Shown: positions 1 to 9,192 of the stretch, in pieces
How positions within the stretch are numbered: position 1 is the stretch's first letter
How the letters are laid out: every line of letters starts with the position of its first letter
From: Hormoscilla sp. GM7CHS1pb
GTDB lineage: Bacteria > Cyanobacteriota > Cyanobacteriia > Cyanobacteriales > Desertifilaceae
Direction of reading: 5' to 3'
Assembly (NCBI GenBank): GCA_014323675.1
Contig: JACONN010000004.1
Coordinates: 1-64,000, forward strand
DNA: 64,000 nucleotides
Translations under genes and position numbers: made by a program
Notes under the pieces: model-generated
Told to the model about the DNA's origin: nothing
Databases searched by the model: none
The model's input: only the letters and a program-made list of their open reading frames with translations

Positions 1-1155
1 ACTAATTTGGGACATCAAGGCATGCAAGTTCAGATTTTTACTGGCAACCGGGTTACGCTTTGGTCAAAGTTATGCTCCTCCGATTCAACGATCGGAAAAA
101 CTCTTGGTGAGGCGATCGCGATCGACCCAGCTTTTGTCCGATCGCATTCGCGGCCAGGCTCTCAACGGTATTTTATTTTGTTTACGGGCGGGATTCCATC
201 TGTTGAAACTGCTCCTCGTGGTGATATTTTACTATTAACAACTGCGCCCCCTTTCTTACCAATACTGGGATATTTGGCTAATTTATGTTTTGGTGTGCCT
301 TACGTTTGTTTACTCTACGATCTATATCCTGATGTTGCCGTACAGCTTAAAGTAGTACCCCCTAATAATTTTATAGTTCTGCTGTGGAATTTTCTTAACT
401 CTCAGATATGTAAAAAAGCTCAGGCAATTATTGTTCTCAGCTCTACTGTGAAGGATAGAGTACTGGAAAAATGCCCAGATATTGCTAACAAAATTTATGT
501 GATTCATAGCTGGGCTAATCATAAGGATATCTTCCCCATTCCCAAGCAACACAATTGGTTTGCCCATCGATACAATTTGGTTGATAAATTTACCGTACTC
601 TATTCTGGTAACATGGGTCGCTGTCACGATATCGATACCATATTAGAGGCAGCATGGCAACTAAAAGATGAACCTATTCCGTTTGTTTTTATCGGCGATG
701 GAGCTAAACGAGCGACTGTCAAGGAACAGATAAGGCAGTTAGGGTTGCATAATTGCCTCTTCTTAGATTACCAGGATAAGCAGTGCCTTCCTTACTCGCT
801 AACGTCCTGTGACCTTTCTTTAGTGAGCATTATTCCTGGGATGGAAGGTTTGGTGGCTCCGAGCAAGCTTTATGGTATTTTAGCTGCTGGCCGTCCTGTT
901 GCGGCGATCTGCGAACCCCATTCTTATTTACGCGATCTGATCGCTGATGCTAACTGCGGTGAGGCTTTCGATAATGGGGATGGGTCGGGTTTGGCTGATT
1001 TTATTCGACGCTTGGCTTCGGACTCCCAACTGACAGATATCCTGGGCCGGAATGGTCGCAGTTACCTCCAGTCAAATTTTACTGCTCAGATTATTGCTCA
1101 AAAATATTGGCGGGTTTTGAACGCTAGCTATTTGTCTAAAGTCCTCCTACATTAG
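1..1155 (+). CDS. GT4-family glycosyltransferase, 5' end outside window
   Basis: The reading frame is open to the first base of the window, so the N-terminus is missing, by perhaps 25-30 residues judged from the family's usual length. The protein has a GT-B architecture. An N-terminal acceptor half is followed by the donor half, which starts near residue 198 with YSGNMG, continues with FIGDGAKR, and has the C-terminal SKLYGILAAGRPVAA segment that contacts the nucleotide-sugar in GT4 enzymes. It resembles WcaI/WbuB-type transferases of exopolysaccharide loci. Two convergent minus-strand genes for polysaccharide export follow, so it probably builds the repeat unit that they export. Donor and acceptor cannot be told from sequence. 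Confidence 0.85.
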   Translation, partial: TNLGHQGMQVQIFTGNRVTLWSKLCSSDSTIGKTLGEAIAIDPAFVRSHSRPGSQRYFILFTGGIPSVETAPRGDILLLTTAPPFLPILGYLANLCFGVPYVCLLYDLYPDVAVQLKVVPPNNFIVLLWNFLNSQICKKAQAIIVLSSTVKDRVLEKCPDIANKIYVIHSWANHKDIFPIPKQHNWFAHRYNLVDKFTVLYSGNMGRCHDIDTILEAAWQLKDEPIPFVFIGDGAKRATVKEQIRQLGLHNCLFLDYQDKQCLPYSLTSCDLSLVSIIPGMEGLVAPSKLYGILAAGRPVAAICEPHSYLRDLIADANCGEAFDNGDGSGLADFIRRLASDSQLTDILGRNGRSYLQSNFTAQIIAQKYWRVLNASYLSKVLLH

Positions 1156-1489
1156 TAGATTGTCGAGGGTGCATCTCAGTTTTGCTTCTCGATCAATTGA
1201 AAATTGAAAATTGCTCCATTTTCTCTTCTCTATTCGCAATTACTCCCTTAACATTCGCAATTACCCCGACAAAAGTGAGATGCTCCCATTGAGAATTGAG
1301 CTATTTTCCATTCTTCATTCGCCATTCTCCATTCGCAATTAGCAGTATTTAATGCTAAAAAGCAAAAGTGAGATGCTCCCGAGCTATTTCCCATTCTCTA
1401 TTCGCAATTAGCAGTATTTAATGCCAAAAATCAAAAGTGAGATGCTCCCGATTGTCGATCGCAAATGAGGACTGTCAGCTAGCTGCTTA
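1156..1489. repeat. Intergenic region with a 69-bp-period direct repeat
   Basis: This lies between two convergent genes and holds no gene. A unit at 1322-1380 recurs at 1391-1449 with few changes (period 69). A shorter third piece, sharing GTGAGATGCTCCC, lies near 1275-1288. CATTCGCAATT and CCATTCTC words occur repeatedly. It looks like a low-complexity cyanobacterial tandem repeat; I see no clear terminator. Confidence 0.7.
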
Positions 1490-3784
1490 TTACCGGTTAG
1501 AACTATAGTACCGATAACGATAATAGTAATCCAATCCGCCTGTCTGTCCTTTAACACCGTTGGCAATCATTCCTAAAACTGAAACGTCGGAGATTTTCAG
1601 GTTATCTAATACTTGGTTCAGCTCGGAACGACCGGTTTGATCCATTCCTATCACCATAATCATGCCATCGGCACAGGTAGCTAGTAGGCTGCTGTCTGCT
1701 AATCCGAGACAGGGTGGGGTGTCGTAGATGATTAAGTCGAAGGTGTTTTGGAATTGCTCGACTAAGTTTTGCGTCTTTCTCGACGAGAGGAGCTTGATCG
1801 GGTCTGGCGGGTTCTGACCTGCTGTGAGTACAAACAGGTTTTCGTAGAAGGGCGATCGCTGAATTACTTCATTAAAATCTATCTCTGTAGTAATTACATT
1901 ACTCAGACCCGGCATATTCTTCGGTAAGCCCACCCTATCATGTATTTGAGGATTACGCATGTCTGAGTCTACCAACAATACCCGCTTACCCATTGCTGCA
2001 GCCGCTCGGGCTAGAAACAGGGCTACTGTGGATTTCCCTTCTGCTGGTAAACAGGAGCTGATTACTAAGGAGCGGATGGGTGTATCTGAACCGAGAAAGC
2101 GAATGTTGGTATACAGCGTGCGGAATGCTTCTAAAAATGGTGATGAACCGTAATACTTCCTGTTTACATTGGTTAATCGAGTCTGTTCTCCAACCGATCG
2201 GGTAATAACGCTGCCATTGCCAATTTGCCAATTCTGGGGATTTGCTTCATAGCCGCCACATAGGGATTTGGTGAATTCTTCGAGTCGCCGCTTGAATGGG
2301 ATCGTCCCCAAAAGTGGCAGTCCTGTCAGTTCTTTAATTTCGTTAATAGAGTGGAAGGTGTTGTCCAGTTGCTCTGACAGCAATGCCGCTCCTATCCCCA
2401 ATAGCAACCCCGCGATCGCGCCTAGGGCGATGTCCCTGGGTCTATTCGGCGATATCGCTCTTGTTGGCAGGAGCGGCTCCCTAATCACTTGCCAGGATAT
2501 TGCTTTCTGAGCCGCTTCTATCTGCAAGGTTTCTCTGGTTGCAAGAAATCGATTCAGACTGTTATTGGCGAATTCTAGTTTTCGCTGTAAATCTGTGTAC
2601 TTTCGTGCCAAGGCCGGAATAAGGCTAAATTCTTCCTTGAGACTTTTTTCTACCTGCTCTAGGGCACCTAAGCGCACCTGCAACACTTGCAACTGGTTCG
2701 TTGTTTGCACCAATTGCTTGCTCAGTTCTACCGCAATCGGTGCCAGATTCCCAGTCGTACTGGACGACTGCTGAGGTCCCAGAATGCGTTCATATTCCCT
2801 ATTTATCAGCGGTAACAACCTTTCTCGCTTCTCTAGCAGCACTTCTATATTGGGGCTATCTGGCTGAAATCGCACTGATTCTGCGGCTATCTCTGTTTCG
2901 ATTTCTAGCAACTGGTTGAGTAAGCTCTGATAGCGCCCAGACTGACTCAGGGCTGAGGCTGCGAATGCTTCTGCTGGACTAGAGCCCAACTGTCTTTGCA
3001 GTATTACGTAAAGCGACTGGGTCTCTGCCAGTTGAGTTTGTGCTTCCTTTTGCTGTTGGTTAATGGCCGCGAGCAGACCAGATATCGAGTTGCCACGTGT
3101 CTCTGGAGCTATCAGGCTATATCGCTTTCTAAACTCCTCTAGTTCAATTTGCAGCCTATCGACCCGTTCTTCTAAGATTGGCAGCTGCTCTTCGACAAAT
3201 TTTACTACCCTTTTGAGGTTTTCCTGTTGCAGATATATTCCATAGTCTACATACCGTTCTAGCAATTTATCCAATACTAACTTGATTTTTTGCGGGTCTG
3301 AATCTTGGTAGCTGATGTTTAATATTTTTGTCAGCTGGGCACCTGCAGCCTCCCCTTGCGCTATTGATAGCTTACTTACTAGATCCCCATAGCTAATTTC
3401 TGGGTATGTCTCCTGCAAGGAAGATACTACGGACTCTAACAGCTTCGGAGAGCGCAGCACTTCTATCTGGGTGGCGTAGTCAAAGCGTGATGGAAACCCC
3501 AAGCTCAACAAATTTCTTGAGGTCTTGTCTTCGGATATGGGTTCCACCAGCATGCGAAAATTATCCTCGTACACTGGGGGACGAGTCCAAGTCCACCAAC
3601 CGATGCCACCAGTGACCACAGATGCTACACCCACAAGTACCAACCCCTGTCTCCGGATAATGCTCAGTATCTGTTTCAGGTCGAACTCTTCATTTTTCTC
3701 CAGAACCTGAGTCGGGTATAAACTCAGGTTCGTCGGATTATGCCCATTGCGTTGACTTATTTTCTGGCTCGTTCCAACTTGCAT
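1490..3784 (-). CDS. Wzc/ExoP-like polysaccharide tyrosine autokinase
   Basis: 764 aa, a normal length for the family. An N-terminal Wzz/chain-length domain starts with a membrane segment near residues 49-65. Long coiled-coil stretches (about 190-430) follow, then a second membrane segment near 450-470. The C-terminal BY-kinase domain has Walker A (AEGKST, about 581-586), Walker A' (LLVDSDMR, about 603-610) and Walker B (LIIYDTPP, about 684-691). The tail holds a tyrosine cluster, YYYRYRYY (about 753-760), the expected autophosphorylation site. It probably controls length and export of an exopolysaccharide together with the upstream Wza-like gene, from which it is separated by 85 bp on the same strand, so the two are likely cotranscribed. 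Confidence 0.93.
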   Translation of the reverse strand: MQVGTSQKISQRNGHNPTNLSLYPTQVLEKNEEFDLKQILSIIRRQGLVLVGVASVVTGGIGWWTWTRPPVYEDNFRMLVEPISEDKTSRNLLSLGFPSRFDYATQIEVLRSPKLLESVVSSLQETYPEISYGDLVSKLSIAQGEAAGAQLTKILNISYQDSDPQKIKLVLDKLLERYVDYGIYLQQENLKRVVKFVEEQLPILEERVDRLQIELEEFRKRYSLIAPETRGNSISGLLAAINQQQKEAQTQLAETQSLYVILQRQLGSSPAEAFAASALSQSGRYQSLLNQLLEIETEIAAESVRFQPDSPNIEVLLEKRERLLPLINREYERILGPQQSSSTTGNLAPIAVELSKQLVQTTNQLQVLQVRLGALEQVEKSLKEEFSLIPALARKYTDLQRKLEFANNSLNRFLATRETLQIEAAQKAISWQVIREPLLPTRAISPNRPRDIALGAIAGLLLGIGAALLSEQLDNTFHSINEIKELTGLPLLGTIPFKRRLEEFTKSLCGGYEANPQNWQIGNGSVITRSVGEQTRLTNVNRKYYGSSPFLEAFRTLYTNIRFLGSDTPIRSLVISSCLPAEGKSTVALFLARAAAAMGKRVLLVDSDMRNPQIHDRVGLPKNMPGLSNVITTEIDFNEVIQRSPFYENLFVLTAGQNPPDPIKLLSSRKTQNLVEQFQNTFDLIIYDTPPCLGLADSSLLATCADGMIMVIGMDQTGRSELNQVLDNLKISDVSVLGMIANGVKGQTGGLDYYYRYRYYSSNR

Positions 3785-3869
3785 GATTTCTATCTATTTG
3801 TTTACAGTCTTTTGCCAACAAATCTCTGACACCATCTTGTCAAATCCGCCCTTCACGCTGTTATGTCAT

Positions 3870-5411
3870 CTAATCGAACAAGTCATCTATCCTTCTGGGG
3901 ATCGCGAAAATACCCACCAACGTACCCAATATCTTAAATATTGGGTTGACAGCATCTGCAATTTTTCTCGTCCCAGACTTCTTGACTACGATGGTGTCGT
4001 TGTTGCGTAAGGCGGGATTGTTTTCTTCATTTAGATCCTGACTAAAATCTACGGGCAATGTCTGTCTGGAAACCGTACCGTTCGGGTTGAGGCGAATTAG
4101 TTCGACAACCCCTTTTTGTGCATCGCTATTAAAGCCTCCTGCTGCCAGTAGCGCATGGGTTAGTGGTGTATTCGGCTGCACCTGGACTGCCCCTGGTCGA
4201 ATTGCTTCTCCGACGATATTGACGGTTATATTCTCTGGTGAGAAGCTTGCAGATGCCAGTTCTGTTACTTCATCTGGACTCATTTCTTTTGCCCTGGCGA
4301 CTACTATCGTGTCTCCTTCTTGCAAGGGCAAATCCTGCCGCAGGTCTCCTGTCTGTAATAGATTCCAGAAATTGACTTCCACCAGCTGCTCCGAGCCTGA
4401 TTTTGTTCGTCTGCGCACGAGGATGTTGCGAATATCCGCTTCTTGGGTGATCCCTCCCGCTGCTTGAATGCCTTGAGTGACGGTTGCAGCGTTGGTGCTT
4501 TGACTGTTGCTAAGGGTATAGGGACCGGGACGCTTTATTTCTCCTACGACCGCTATGTTCAGGGCACGACCGGTGTTTGTGGCAAAGCTTGCTGCTGCCA
4601 GTTGGGGGGTCTCATCCAGGTTGACGCTGGCGATCGTGGGTATTAATATGCTGTCTCCGTCTCGCAGTGTTATGTCTTGGCTTAAGTCTGCCCTCTGCAA
4701 CAGTTGCCACAGATCTACTGTGATTATTTCAGCAGACTTCAAAGAAGATTGCACTTCCCCGGTATATGGTCGGGTACGTCGTACCTGAATGCGACGTATA
4801 TCCGCCGACTGCGTAATCCCCCCTGCCAGTTCGATCGCGCCCGTTAATGTTGGTATGTTAACACTTTGGTTTCTGTTTAAGTCTACTGAGTACGAACCTG
4901 GCCAGTTTACTTCTCCCGCGATCGCAATTTTGAGCGGACGCACTCTTAGCAGACTGATGGTGATTATTGGACGCCGCAGAAACCGGCCCATCGCCGATGC
5001 TATCTCCTCTGATGCTTGGGAGATGGTCATTCCCTGTAGTCTTATTGTGCCTACCATCGGCATATTTACTGTGCCGTCTGACAATAGCATATACTCGCCA
5101 CTGTACTCGGAAACGTTAAATATATCTATCCGGAGGCTATCGCCTGGTCCCAGAATATAGCCTGACTCCCCCTGGACTGGAACCGGTGCTGGCGGGGGCA
5201 ATGTCGCGGTTGGTAAACTTTGTGAGTTATCTCTTTGCACCGGTAGGTCGTCTCTGCTATTTGGGGATGTCAGGGTTTGGGCTATTGCTGTTGATGGCCA
5301 ATATGTTATTGCCATCACTCCCGATAGTGCTATTGCTCCCACCTTACGCCCCATCCTTTCTGGCCACAGCGGTTGGTGCTTCCACTGGTGATTGCCTGAA
5401 CCTATACTCAT
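3870..5411 (-). CDS. Wza-like polysaccharide export protein (SLBB)
   Basis: 513 aa with an N-terminal hydrophobic signal-like segment (about 25-45, ending AIAQ). A polysaccharide-export domain begins at YILGPGDSLRIDIF (about 85). Three SLBB-type modules follow, each with a G-E-x-x-x-P-G core: IAGEVNWPG (about 172), VVGEIKRPG (about 290) and IVGEAIRPG (about 400). This is the outer-membrane/periplasmic secretin-like component of exopolysaccharide export. An AGAGGA ribosome-binding site lies just upstream of the ATG. The autokinase gene follows in the same direction, forming a two-gene export operon. The protein is longer than E. coli Wza, mainly because of the extra SLBB modules, which is common in cyanobacteria. 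Confidence 0.92.
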   Translation of the reverse strand: MSIGSGNHQWKHQPLWPERMGRKVGAIALSGVMAITYWPSTAIAQTLTSPNSRDDLPVQRDNSQSLPTATLPPPAPVPVQGESGYILGPGDSLRIDIFNVSEYSGEYMLLSDGTVNMPMVGTIRLQGMTISQASEEIASAMGRFLRRPIITISLLRVRPLKIAIAGEVNWPGSYSVDLNRNQSVNIPTLTGAIELAGGITQSADIRRIQVRRTRPYTGEVQSSLKSAEIITVDLWQLLQRADLSQDITLRDGDSILIPTIASVNLDETPQLAAASFATNTGRALNIAVVGEIKRPGPYTLSNSQSTNAATVTQGIQAAGGITQEADIRNILVRRRTKSGSEQLVEVNFWNLLQTGDLRQDLPLQEGDTIVVARAKEMSPDEVTELASASFSPENITVNIVGEAIRPGAVQVQPNTPLTHALLAAGGFNSDAQKGVVELIRLNPNGTVSRQTLPVDFSQDLNEENNPALRNNDTIVVKKSGTRKIADAVNPIFKILGTLVGIFAIPRRIDDLFD

Positions 5412-5784
5412 CTTTTTTTCCTCTTTTCCATATCCCTAGGCTATCTTAATTGGCGATCGCCTCTGGTAACTTGCGCCTCCGCGAACCTTATTTTACTACA
5501 ACTTCAATCTCCTCTCCTCTCTTTTCGGAGCCATCTGCTGCCGTTCCTACCCTGCTTGCCTCCTTCACTGCCTAATTTTTCTTTAATTACCTATCTAACC
5601 ACCTACACTGCTGCCGGTCAACTACTCCCTGCTCCTTCACTGCACCTTACCACACCTTTACTTTACAAATATCATTTTTGATTTTATCATTTACCACCTT
5701 AGCTTGATAGCGGTCTGCAGTCAGATCCTTTGGCCGCTCATCTAAATTTGGCGCTCGTCCCACTATAGCACTTAGATTCGCGAT
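5412..5784. other. Intergenic, AT- and pyrimidine-rich, no gene seen
   Basis: This 373-bp stretch lies upstream of the export operon and presumably carries its promoter. It is rich in C and T on the plus strand (CCTCTCCTCTC, CTGCTCCTTCACTGC) and encodes nothing recognisable. GCGATCGCC lies at the left edge. Confidence 0.5.
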
Positions 5785-6060
5785 CTAGCGAAGGGCAAAT
5801 CCGGAAAGCTGTGCAATAATTAATTGTACCAGGGAGTAAATCAACTTGGCTTGAGGTTTGATGTCAGGTTTTCCCTTGTGCCCTTTGAGCGCGGCTATTT
5901 CATCTCTCAATCGTTGATTGTCAGCTTTCAATTCAAGGTTTTGGCTGTATAGGTCTTCTAGGTAATTGAGTAACCGCTGCAAAACTTCCCGACTTTTTGG
6001 GTCGAGATTCTCTGTGTCTTGGTCGAGGTCAGCAAGCCAATTCTTAGTCATGTCTTCCAA
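5785..6060 (-). pseudogene. IS66-like transposase N-terminal fragment
   Basis: 91 aa. A coiled-coil-like N-terminus contains NLELKADNQRLRDEIAALKG followed by a KGKPDIKP motif, which is the usual opening of a cyanobacterial IS66-like transposase. After the KPQAK segment the sequence diverges into a short hydrophobic tail and stops, so more than 350 residues of transposase are missing. No inverted repeats were found around it. A relic. Confidence 0.6.
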
Positions 6061-6336
6061 CTTACTACTTATTTATCGAATTTGTCAACCCTGGGCGCGG
6101 GATTTTGAAAAAAATCAGCTGTCGCGCATCTCAACTGCATATTCGGGCGCTCGGCTGCCGACTCACCACTTCGAGGTCAAAACCCCCCACCCCGTAAGCA
6201 TTTGAGAAGTTTTCGCTCCTCAAAAATTGCTCTTGTCCTGTTAGGCATTCCGAGGCAGTACAAGGGCTGTTCACTCCAGTCCGATGGCCCGAGTAACTAT
6301 GCAGTACCGGCAGTACCCATATTCCTTCACCACCAA

Positions 6337-6492
6337 GATCTTGAGCAATTACCCTGTCGCCGTAATGGTATTCAAGGTTCAAATACTGATTTTTTAATCT
6401 GTGCGGTGGCTCATAATCGCGGCTATAGTATTTTCACAATGGATAAAGATTTTGAAAATTTCCAATCGTATATTCCGGTGACCTTGCATTAG
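6337..6492 (+). pseudogene. PIN-domain (VapC-like) toxin, C-terminal fragment
   Basis: About 51 residues match the C-terminal third of a PIN toxin. NTDFLICAVAHNRGYSIFTM carries the conserved D of the third acidic position, followed by DKDFENFQ. No N-terminal PIN half lies upstream in any frame (6100-6336 gave nothing convincing). It is probably the residue of a vapBC module lost by deletion. Confidence 0.55.
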
Positions 6493-6579
6493 GTTGAGAA
6501 TAGCTTAAACTTGTTGGATAATTTACTGAATTATTTCCGATAATCTGGCATTAATAATTTATCGGTAACCCAGAAACAG

Positions 6580-6792
6580 ATGACAACTAACGTTGAACTT
6601 AACGAGGAATTGGTTAAAGAAGCATTTCGCTTAACCAAATTAAAGACAGAAAAAGAACTGATTGAATTTGCTTTGCAAGAACTTATCCGCACCCGCAAAA
6701 AGCGGAATCTACTGGATTTAAGCGGACAAATTCAATTTACCAGCAACTACGATTACAAATCTTTGCGGGAAACCAGAAATGTTTTTGATTGA
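6580..6792 (+). CDS. VapB-type antitoxin
   Basis: 70 aa. The N-terminus (TTNVELNEELVKEAFRLT) is a ribbon-helix-helix-like DNA-binding segment. It is followed by KTEKELIEFALQELIR and a C-terminal LLDLSGQIQF toxin-binding tail, as in the VapB/DUF2191 family. The gene overlaps the start of a truncated vapC (ATG at 6779), so the antitoxin is intact while its toxin is destroyed. A close paralogue lies at 9193-9393. Confidence 0.75.
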   Translation: MTTNVELNEELVKEAFRLTKLKTEKELIEFALQELIRTRKKRNLLDLSGQIQFTSNYDYKSLRETRNVFD

Positions 6793-6847
6793 TACATCAG
6801 TCTGGATAGATATTTTTCGCGATCGCACGGGTGTATTACGTCAATGA
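6779..6847 (+). pseudogene. VapC toxin, N-terminal stub
   Basis: Starts inside the antitoxin's last codons and encodes MFLIDTSVWIDIFRDRTG, the classic PIN opening with the first catalytic Asp, then stops after 22 residues. Compared with the related relic at 10120-10215, about five bases are missing after CGTCAA. This shifts the frame, and the remaining text (GAAGAAATAATCAAT) is still visible beyond the stop. Confidence 0.7.
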
Positions 6848-7359
6848 AGAAATAATCAATAGGGATGACTTGCGTTATGAGTTTGGATGATGTGGGAGTC
6901 TTAAAATGCTCCCAGCCCTCGTTTCCTGACTCTGGCAGGGAACGTAATTTTGAGGCTCTGCCTCGCGTGTCTATAACTTTTTTCATAAGGTCTATTTACA
7001 AATATGAGATGCAAATATGAGATGCAGTGTGGCGGACCGTTCATTTCAGAAAATCGCGGCTGACTGTTTCGGTATTTTCACCTTCGGCAACTCAAATAGG
7101 ATAGCTATCGGGTCAAAAATCGGGATGAGTGGATGGTCCACAAGAATGAAACAGCCTGTGCGGGACCGGTTGTCTCTTCTGTGGATTTGGGACCGTGGTT
7201 TTTTGGCGATCGGTTGTGATGCACAAGTTATCGCCCCAAACCCGGTTTCTGAAACTTTGATGTCGGTTCGCGCACTGGCGATATTGTCGGTCCCGGCGGT
7301 CCCGGTACTTGGGGATGGTAGTCAATAGCAAGAACGCAAGAACTAGCAATTGGGAATTT
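6848..7359. other. Non-coding stretch with repeat and antitoxin debris
   Basis: No credible gene. It contains a copy of the dispersed GGCAGGGAACG...GGCTCTGCC repeat (about 6915-6970) and two copies of ATATGAGATGCA (about 7003-7023). Near 7060-7095 a short piece resembles the plus-strand text of the antitoxin gene at 8555-8803 (GCGGCTGACT.TTTC). The rest is unrecognised. Confidence 0.4.
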
Positions 7360-7803
7360 TTAAAGTTGACTGGGGTCGATGACTTCAATTTGGGAACACC
7401 AAGAAAAGTCATTGACATTAAAGGTGTAAATCCTGGTGACTTGATGCGCTAACATAATCGCAATATGAAGTAAATAAAAAATTACTCCATTAGTCACGGG
7501 TCGTTCTTGGAGTAAATTCATCCAACGTTCAAAGAGATCGAGAGGAGTTGAGAGCAAGCAGACATGAGGCATCTGGCAAATCCTTTTAATGCGGCTAATG
7601 GCTTCCCTTGGCTCTAGGGGTTTGGCTAAGATTGCCGGATATATAGGAATAAAATTCTGCTAAAACCTGGGATAAACGCAGAGAATTTCTGTTTCACTGG
7701 GTCTCAATACTTCCAATGCTGCCCTGTGTTGAGGTGCTTTAGTATTGACAACGTAGGCGAGAATGTTGGTGTCGAGATACATTCGTTTAGGTTCTGTTGC
7801 CAT
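7360..7803 (-). pseudogene. PIN-domain toxin, broken by indels
   Basis: The start at 7803 overlaps the antitoxin end, and the N-terminus MYLDTNILAYVV carries the PIN catalytic Asp. The same frame hits a stop near 7665. The expected text (SQVLAEFYSYIS) continues in a second frame, and the first frame is then restored through EPREAISRIKRICQMPHVC to the C-terminus, which includes RIYTFNVNDF. Two compensating indels therefore disrupt the middle. Product: inactive ribonuclease toxin of a vapBC-like pair. Confidence 0.65.
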
Positions 7804-7993
7804 AGAGCGTGCTACGATTAAAGGGTTGGAGGATTTCGCTTTCAAAATATAACGGAGTTGGATCGAATGAGGATATTTCCGACTCTGTTAATTGGTGCCG
7901 ATGTCTATTGAGAGCGCGAAATGTCTCTATCATCTCATAAATCTGTAAGATTTGTTCGGGAGTGAGTCCGGTAAAATCAATGGTTTGAGTCAT
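7787..7993 (-). CDS. Antitoxin partner of the broken PIN toxin
   Basis: 68 aa, beginning MTQTIDFTGLTPEQILQIYE and ending in NRSTLYGNRT. Small proteins of this build precede PIN toxins in cyanobacteria. Its last 17 bases overlap the toxin start (the toxin ATG at 7803 lies inside the antitoxin's TAT-GGC codons), a typical translationally coupled pair. The antitoxin is intact; the toxin is not. Confidence 0.6.
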   Translation of the reverse strand: MTQTIDFTGLTPEQILQIYEMIETFRALNRHRHQLTESEISSFDPTPLYFESEILQPFNRSTLYGNRT

Positions 7994-8041
7994 AAGGGGT
8001 TACGATTAAGTAGGGTTTGCTAATTCAGGCTGCTAGTCCGT

Positions 8042-8146
8042 CATTCAACAGTTAATCAATTAATAGAAGAGGCTTTGCGCGAATACGTTCAACGTCGCCA
8101 ACAACTGAAACTGTTGGACTTGTTTGGTACTATAGACTATGAATAA
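8042..8146 (+). pseudogene. VapB antitoxin fragment
   Basis: About 34 residues (STVNQLIEEALREYVQRRQQ, then KLLDLFGTIDYE) match the DNA-binding and tail part of a VapB2-type antitoxin. The true N-terminus is absent. A few bases after the stop, the end of the same family (YDYKQQRQVI) resumes in another frame and runs into the vapC remnant, showing a small indel. Confidence 0.6.
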
Positions 8147-8181
8147 TAATATTATGATTATAAGCAACAAAGACAAGTAAT

Positions 8182-8220
8182 ATGAATGTGATTGTTGACA
8201 CTTACGTAATGAGAGAATGA
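8182..8220 (+). pseudogene. VapC toxin stub
   Basis: Encodes MNVIVDTYVMRE and a stop. MNVIVDT is the usual start of a PIN toxin. The normally following S-V-W has become Y-V-M, and the rest is gone. It is the partner of the adjacent vapB relic. Confidence 0.5.
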
Positions 8221-8291
8221 AATTAACCAAAAAACAATGAATGACAGTTCTCTCGCGATTATAAATATCGGCACTAAACCCAATTCATAAA

Positions 8292-8558
8292 TTAAGGAAA
8301 AGATCTGTAAATTGATTTCCGGTGCAGGATTCTGACGAAATAGACTACACCATCATTAACTTTAATACCTATTCTGTAATCTCCCACTCTAATGCGATAG
8401 CAATATGCCTCGCCTTTTAGTTTTTTAAAATTGCTAACTTCACTTAGGTTTTCCGAACGTTCAACTTGTTCGATAATTTCCTGAATTCTTTCATACAATT
8501 GAGCATCAATAATTTTAAGCAAATCTTTTTCAAAGCTTTTTCTAAACTCAACGTTCAT
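8292..8558 (-). CDS. RelE/ParE-family toxin
   Basis: 88 aa, a complete RelE-like fold. FRKSFEKDLLKI begins helix 1. The C-terminal half has LKGEAYCYRIRVGDYRIGIK (core strands with the conserved R-V-G-D-Y-R) and VYFVRILHRKSIYR at the end, carrying the basic residues used in mRNA cleavage. Its start overlaps the antitoxin stop by four bases (ATGA). It looks intact, unlike most toxins nearby. Probable role: ribosome-dependent mRNA interferase. Confidence 0.85.
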   Translation of the reverse strand: MNVEFRKSFEKDLLKIIDAQLYERIQEIIEQVERSENLSEVSNFKKLKGEAYCYRIRVGDYRIGIKVNDGVVYFVRILHRKSIYRSFP

Positions 8559-8803
8559 GGTTGTCTCTTAAGAATTTGGAATATTTGCTCGCGGCTGACT
8601 ATTTCAGTATGTTCACCTTCTTGAATCGCATTTTTCATCCATATATCTTCTAGGGCTTCTGTTAAAACTTCGGAAAACTCTTCTTTTTGTTCTTGCAGTA
8701 ACTCAAGAATTGCTGCTTTGAGCAATTCTTTCAGTTGGGTTTCGCCTATTGCTGCTTTGAGCAATTCTGTTAGTTGGGTTGGGTCTAGGGTAATTTCAGC
8801 CAT
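8555..8803 (-). CDS. Antitoxin of the RelE-type pair
   Basis: 82 aa, acidic and helical, with an internal repeat: LTELLKAAIGETQ is followed by LKELLKAAILELLQ. The C-terminal EIVSREQIFQIL tail is typical of cyanobacterial antitoxins that precede RelE toxins. Four-base overlap with the toxin indicates translational coupling. The repeat comes from a short in-frame duplication visible in the DNA (GCTGCTTTGAGCAATTCT occurs twice). Confidence 0.75.
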   Translation of the reverse strand: MAEITLDPTQLTELLKAAIGETQLKELLKAAILELLQEQKEEFSEVLTEALEDIWMKNAIQEGEHTEIVSREQIFQILKRQP

Positions 8804-9192
8804 CGCAAGTTTGCTGTAATTGATTACCTACATTATAGCGCCAAAAATCGGGATGGGCATCATCATCAGTTGGTGTTTCTATTTTAACCGGAGATCGAAG
8901 GGATTAAACTTCTAAAATTGTGCGTTGCAGCCAAGTCAGGATAGATTTGATTAGGTAGTAGGGCTGTTTCGTTCTACTTTCTGGGGATGACAAGGCGTCA
9001 ATGGACCGGTCATAGCCCATTGCCTCCTGGATTTTCGCCGGCGATGCCGTAAAGGACGAGTTGCCCTTGTCGGTGGTGCGGCGCTTTGTATGAAAAAGCT
9101 GCCCGAGATGGGGAGGAGTTAGGAGAGTTGGGCGAGGTTGACGGTTGCAGCGAAAACGTGCCATAATTAGATAATTGAATTAACTATTGACT
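8804..9192. other. Intergenic, no recognised gene
   Basis: About 390 bp between two antitoxin genes. A minus-strand open frame at 8904-9164 (86 aa) resembles nothing I know and has a composition typical of chance. No clear promoter or terminator. Confidence 0.4.

Noticed and set aside
1959-5449. Many plus-strand open frames opposite the two polysaccharide export genes
   Set aside because: They are shadows of the minus-strand genes, have no family motifs or ribosome-binding sites, and show the composition of reverse-complement coding DNA.
7017-7328. Open frame of 103 codons on the plus strand
   Set aside because: Composition is repetitive (CCCGGCGGTCCCGG), there is no family match, and part of it is antisense antitoxin debris.
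8904-9164. Minus-strand frame of 86 codons
   Set aside because: No recognisable motif, no ribosome-binding site, and Arg/Pro/Thr-rich composition typical of chance translation.
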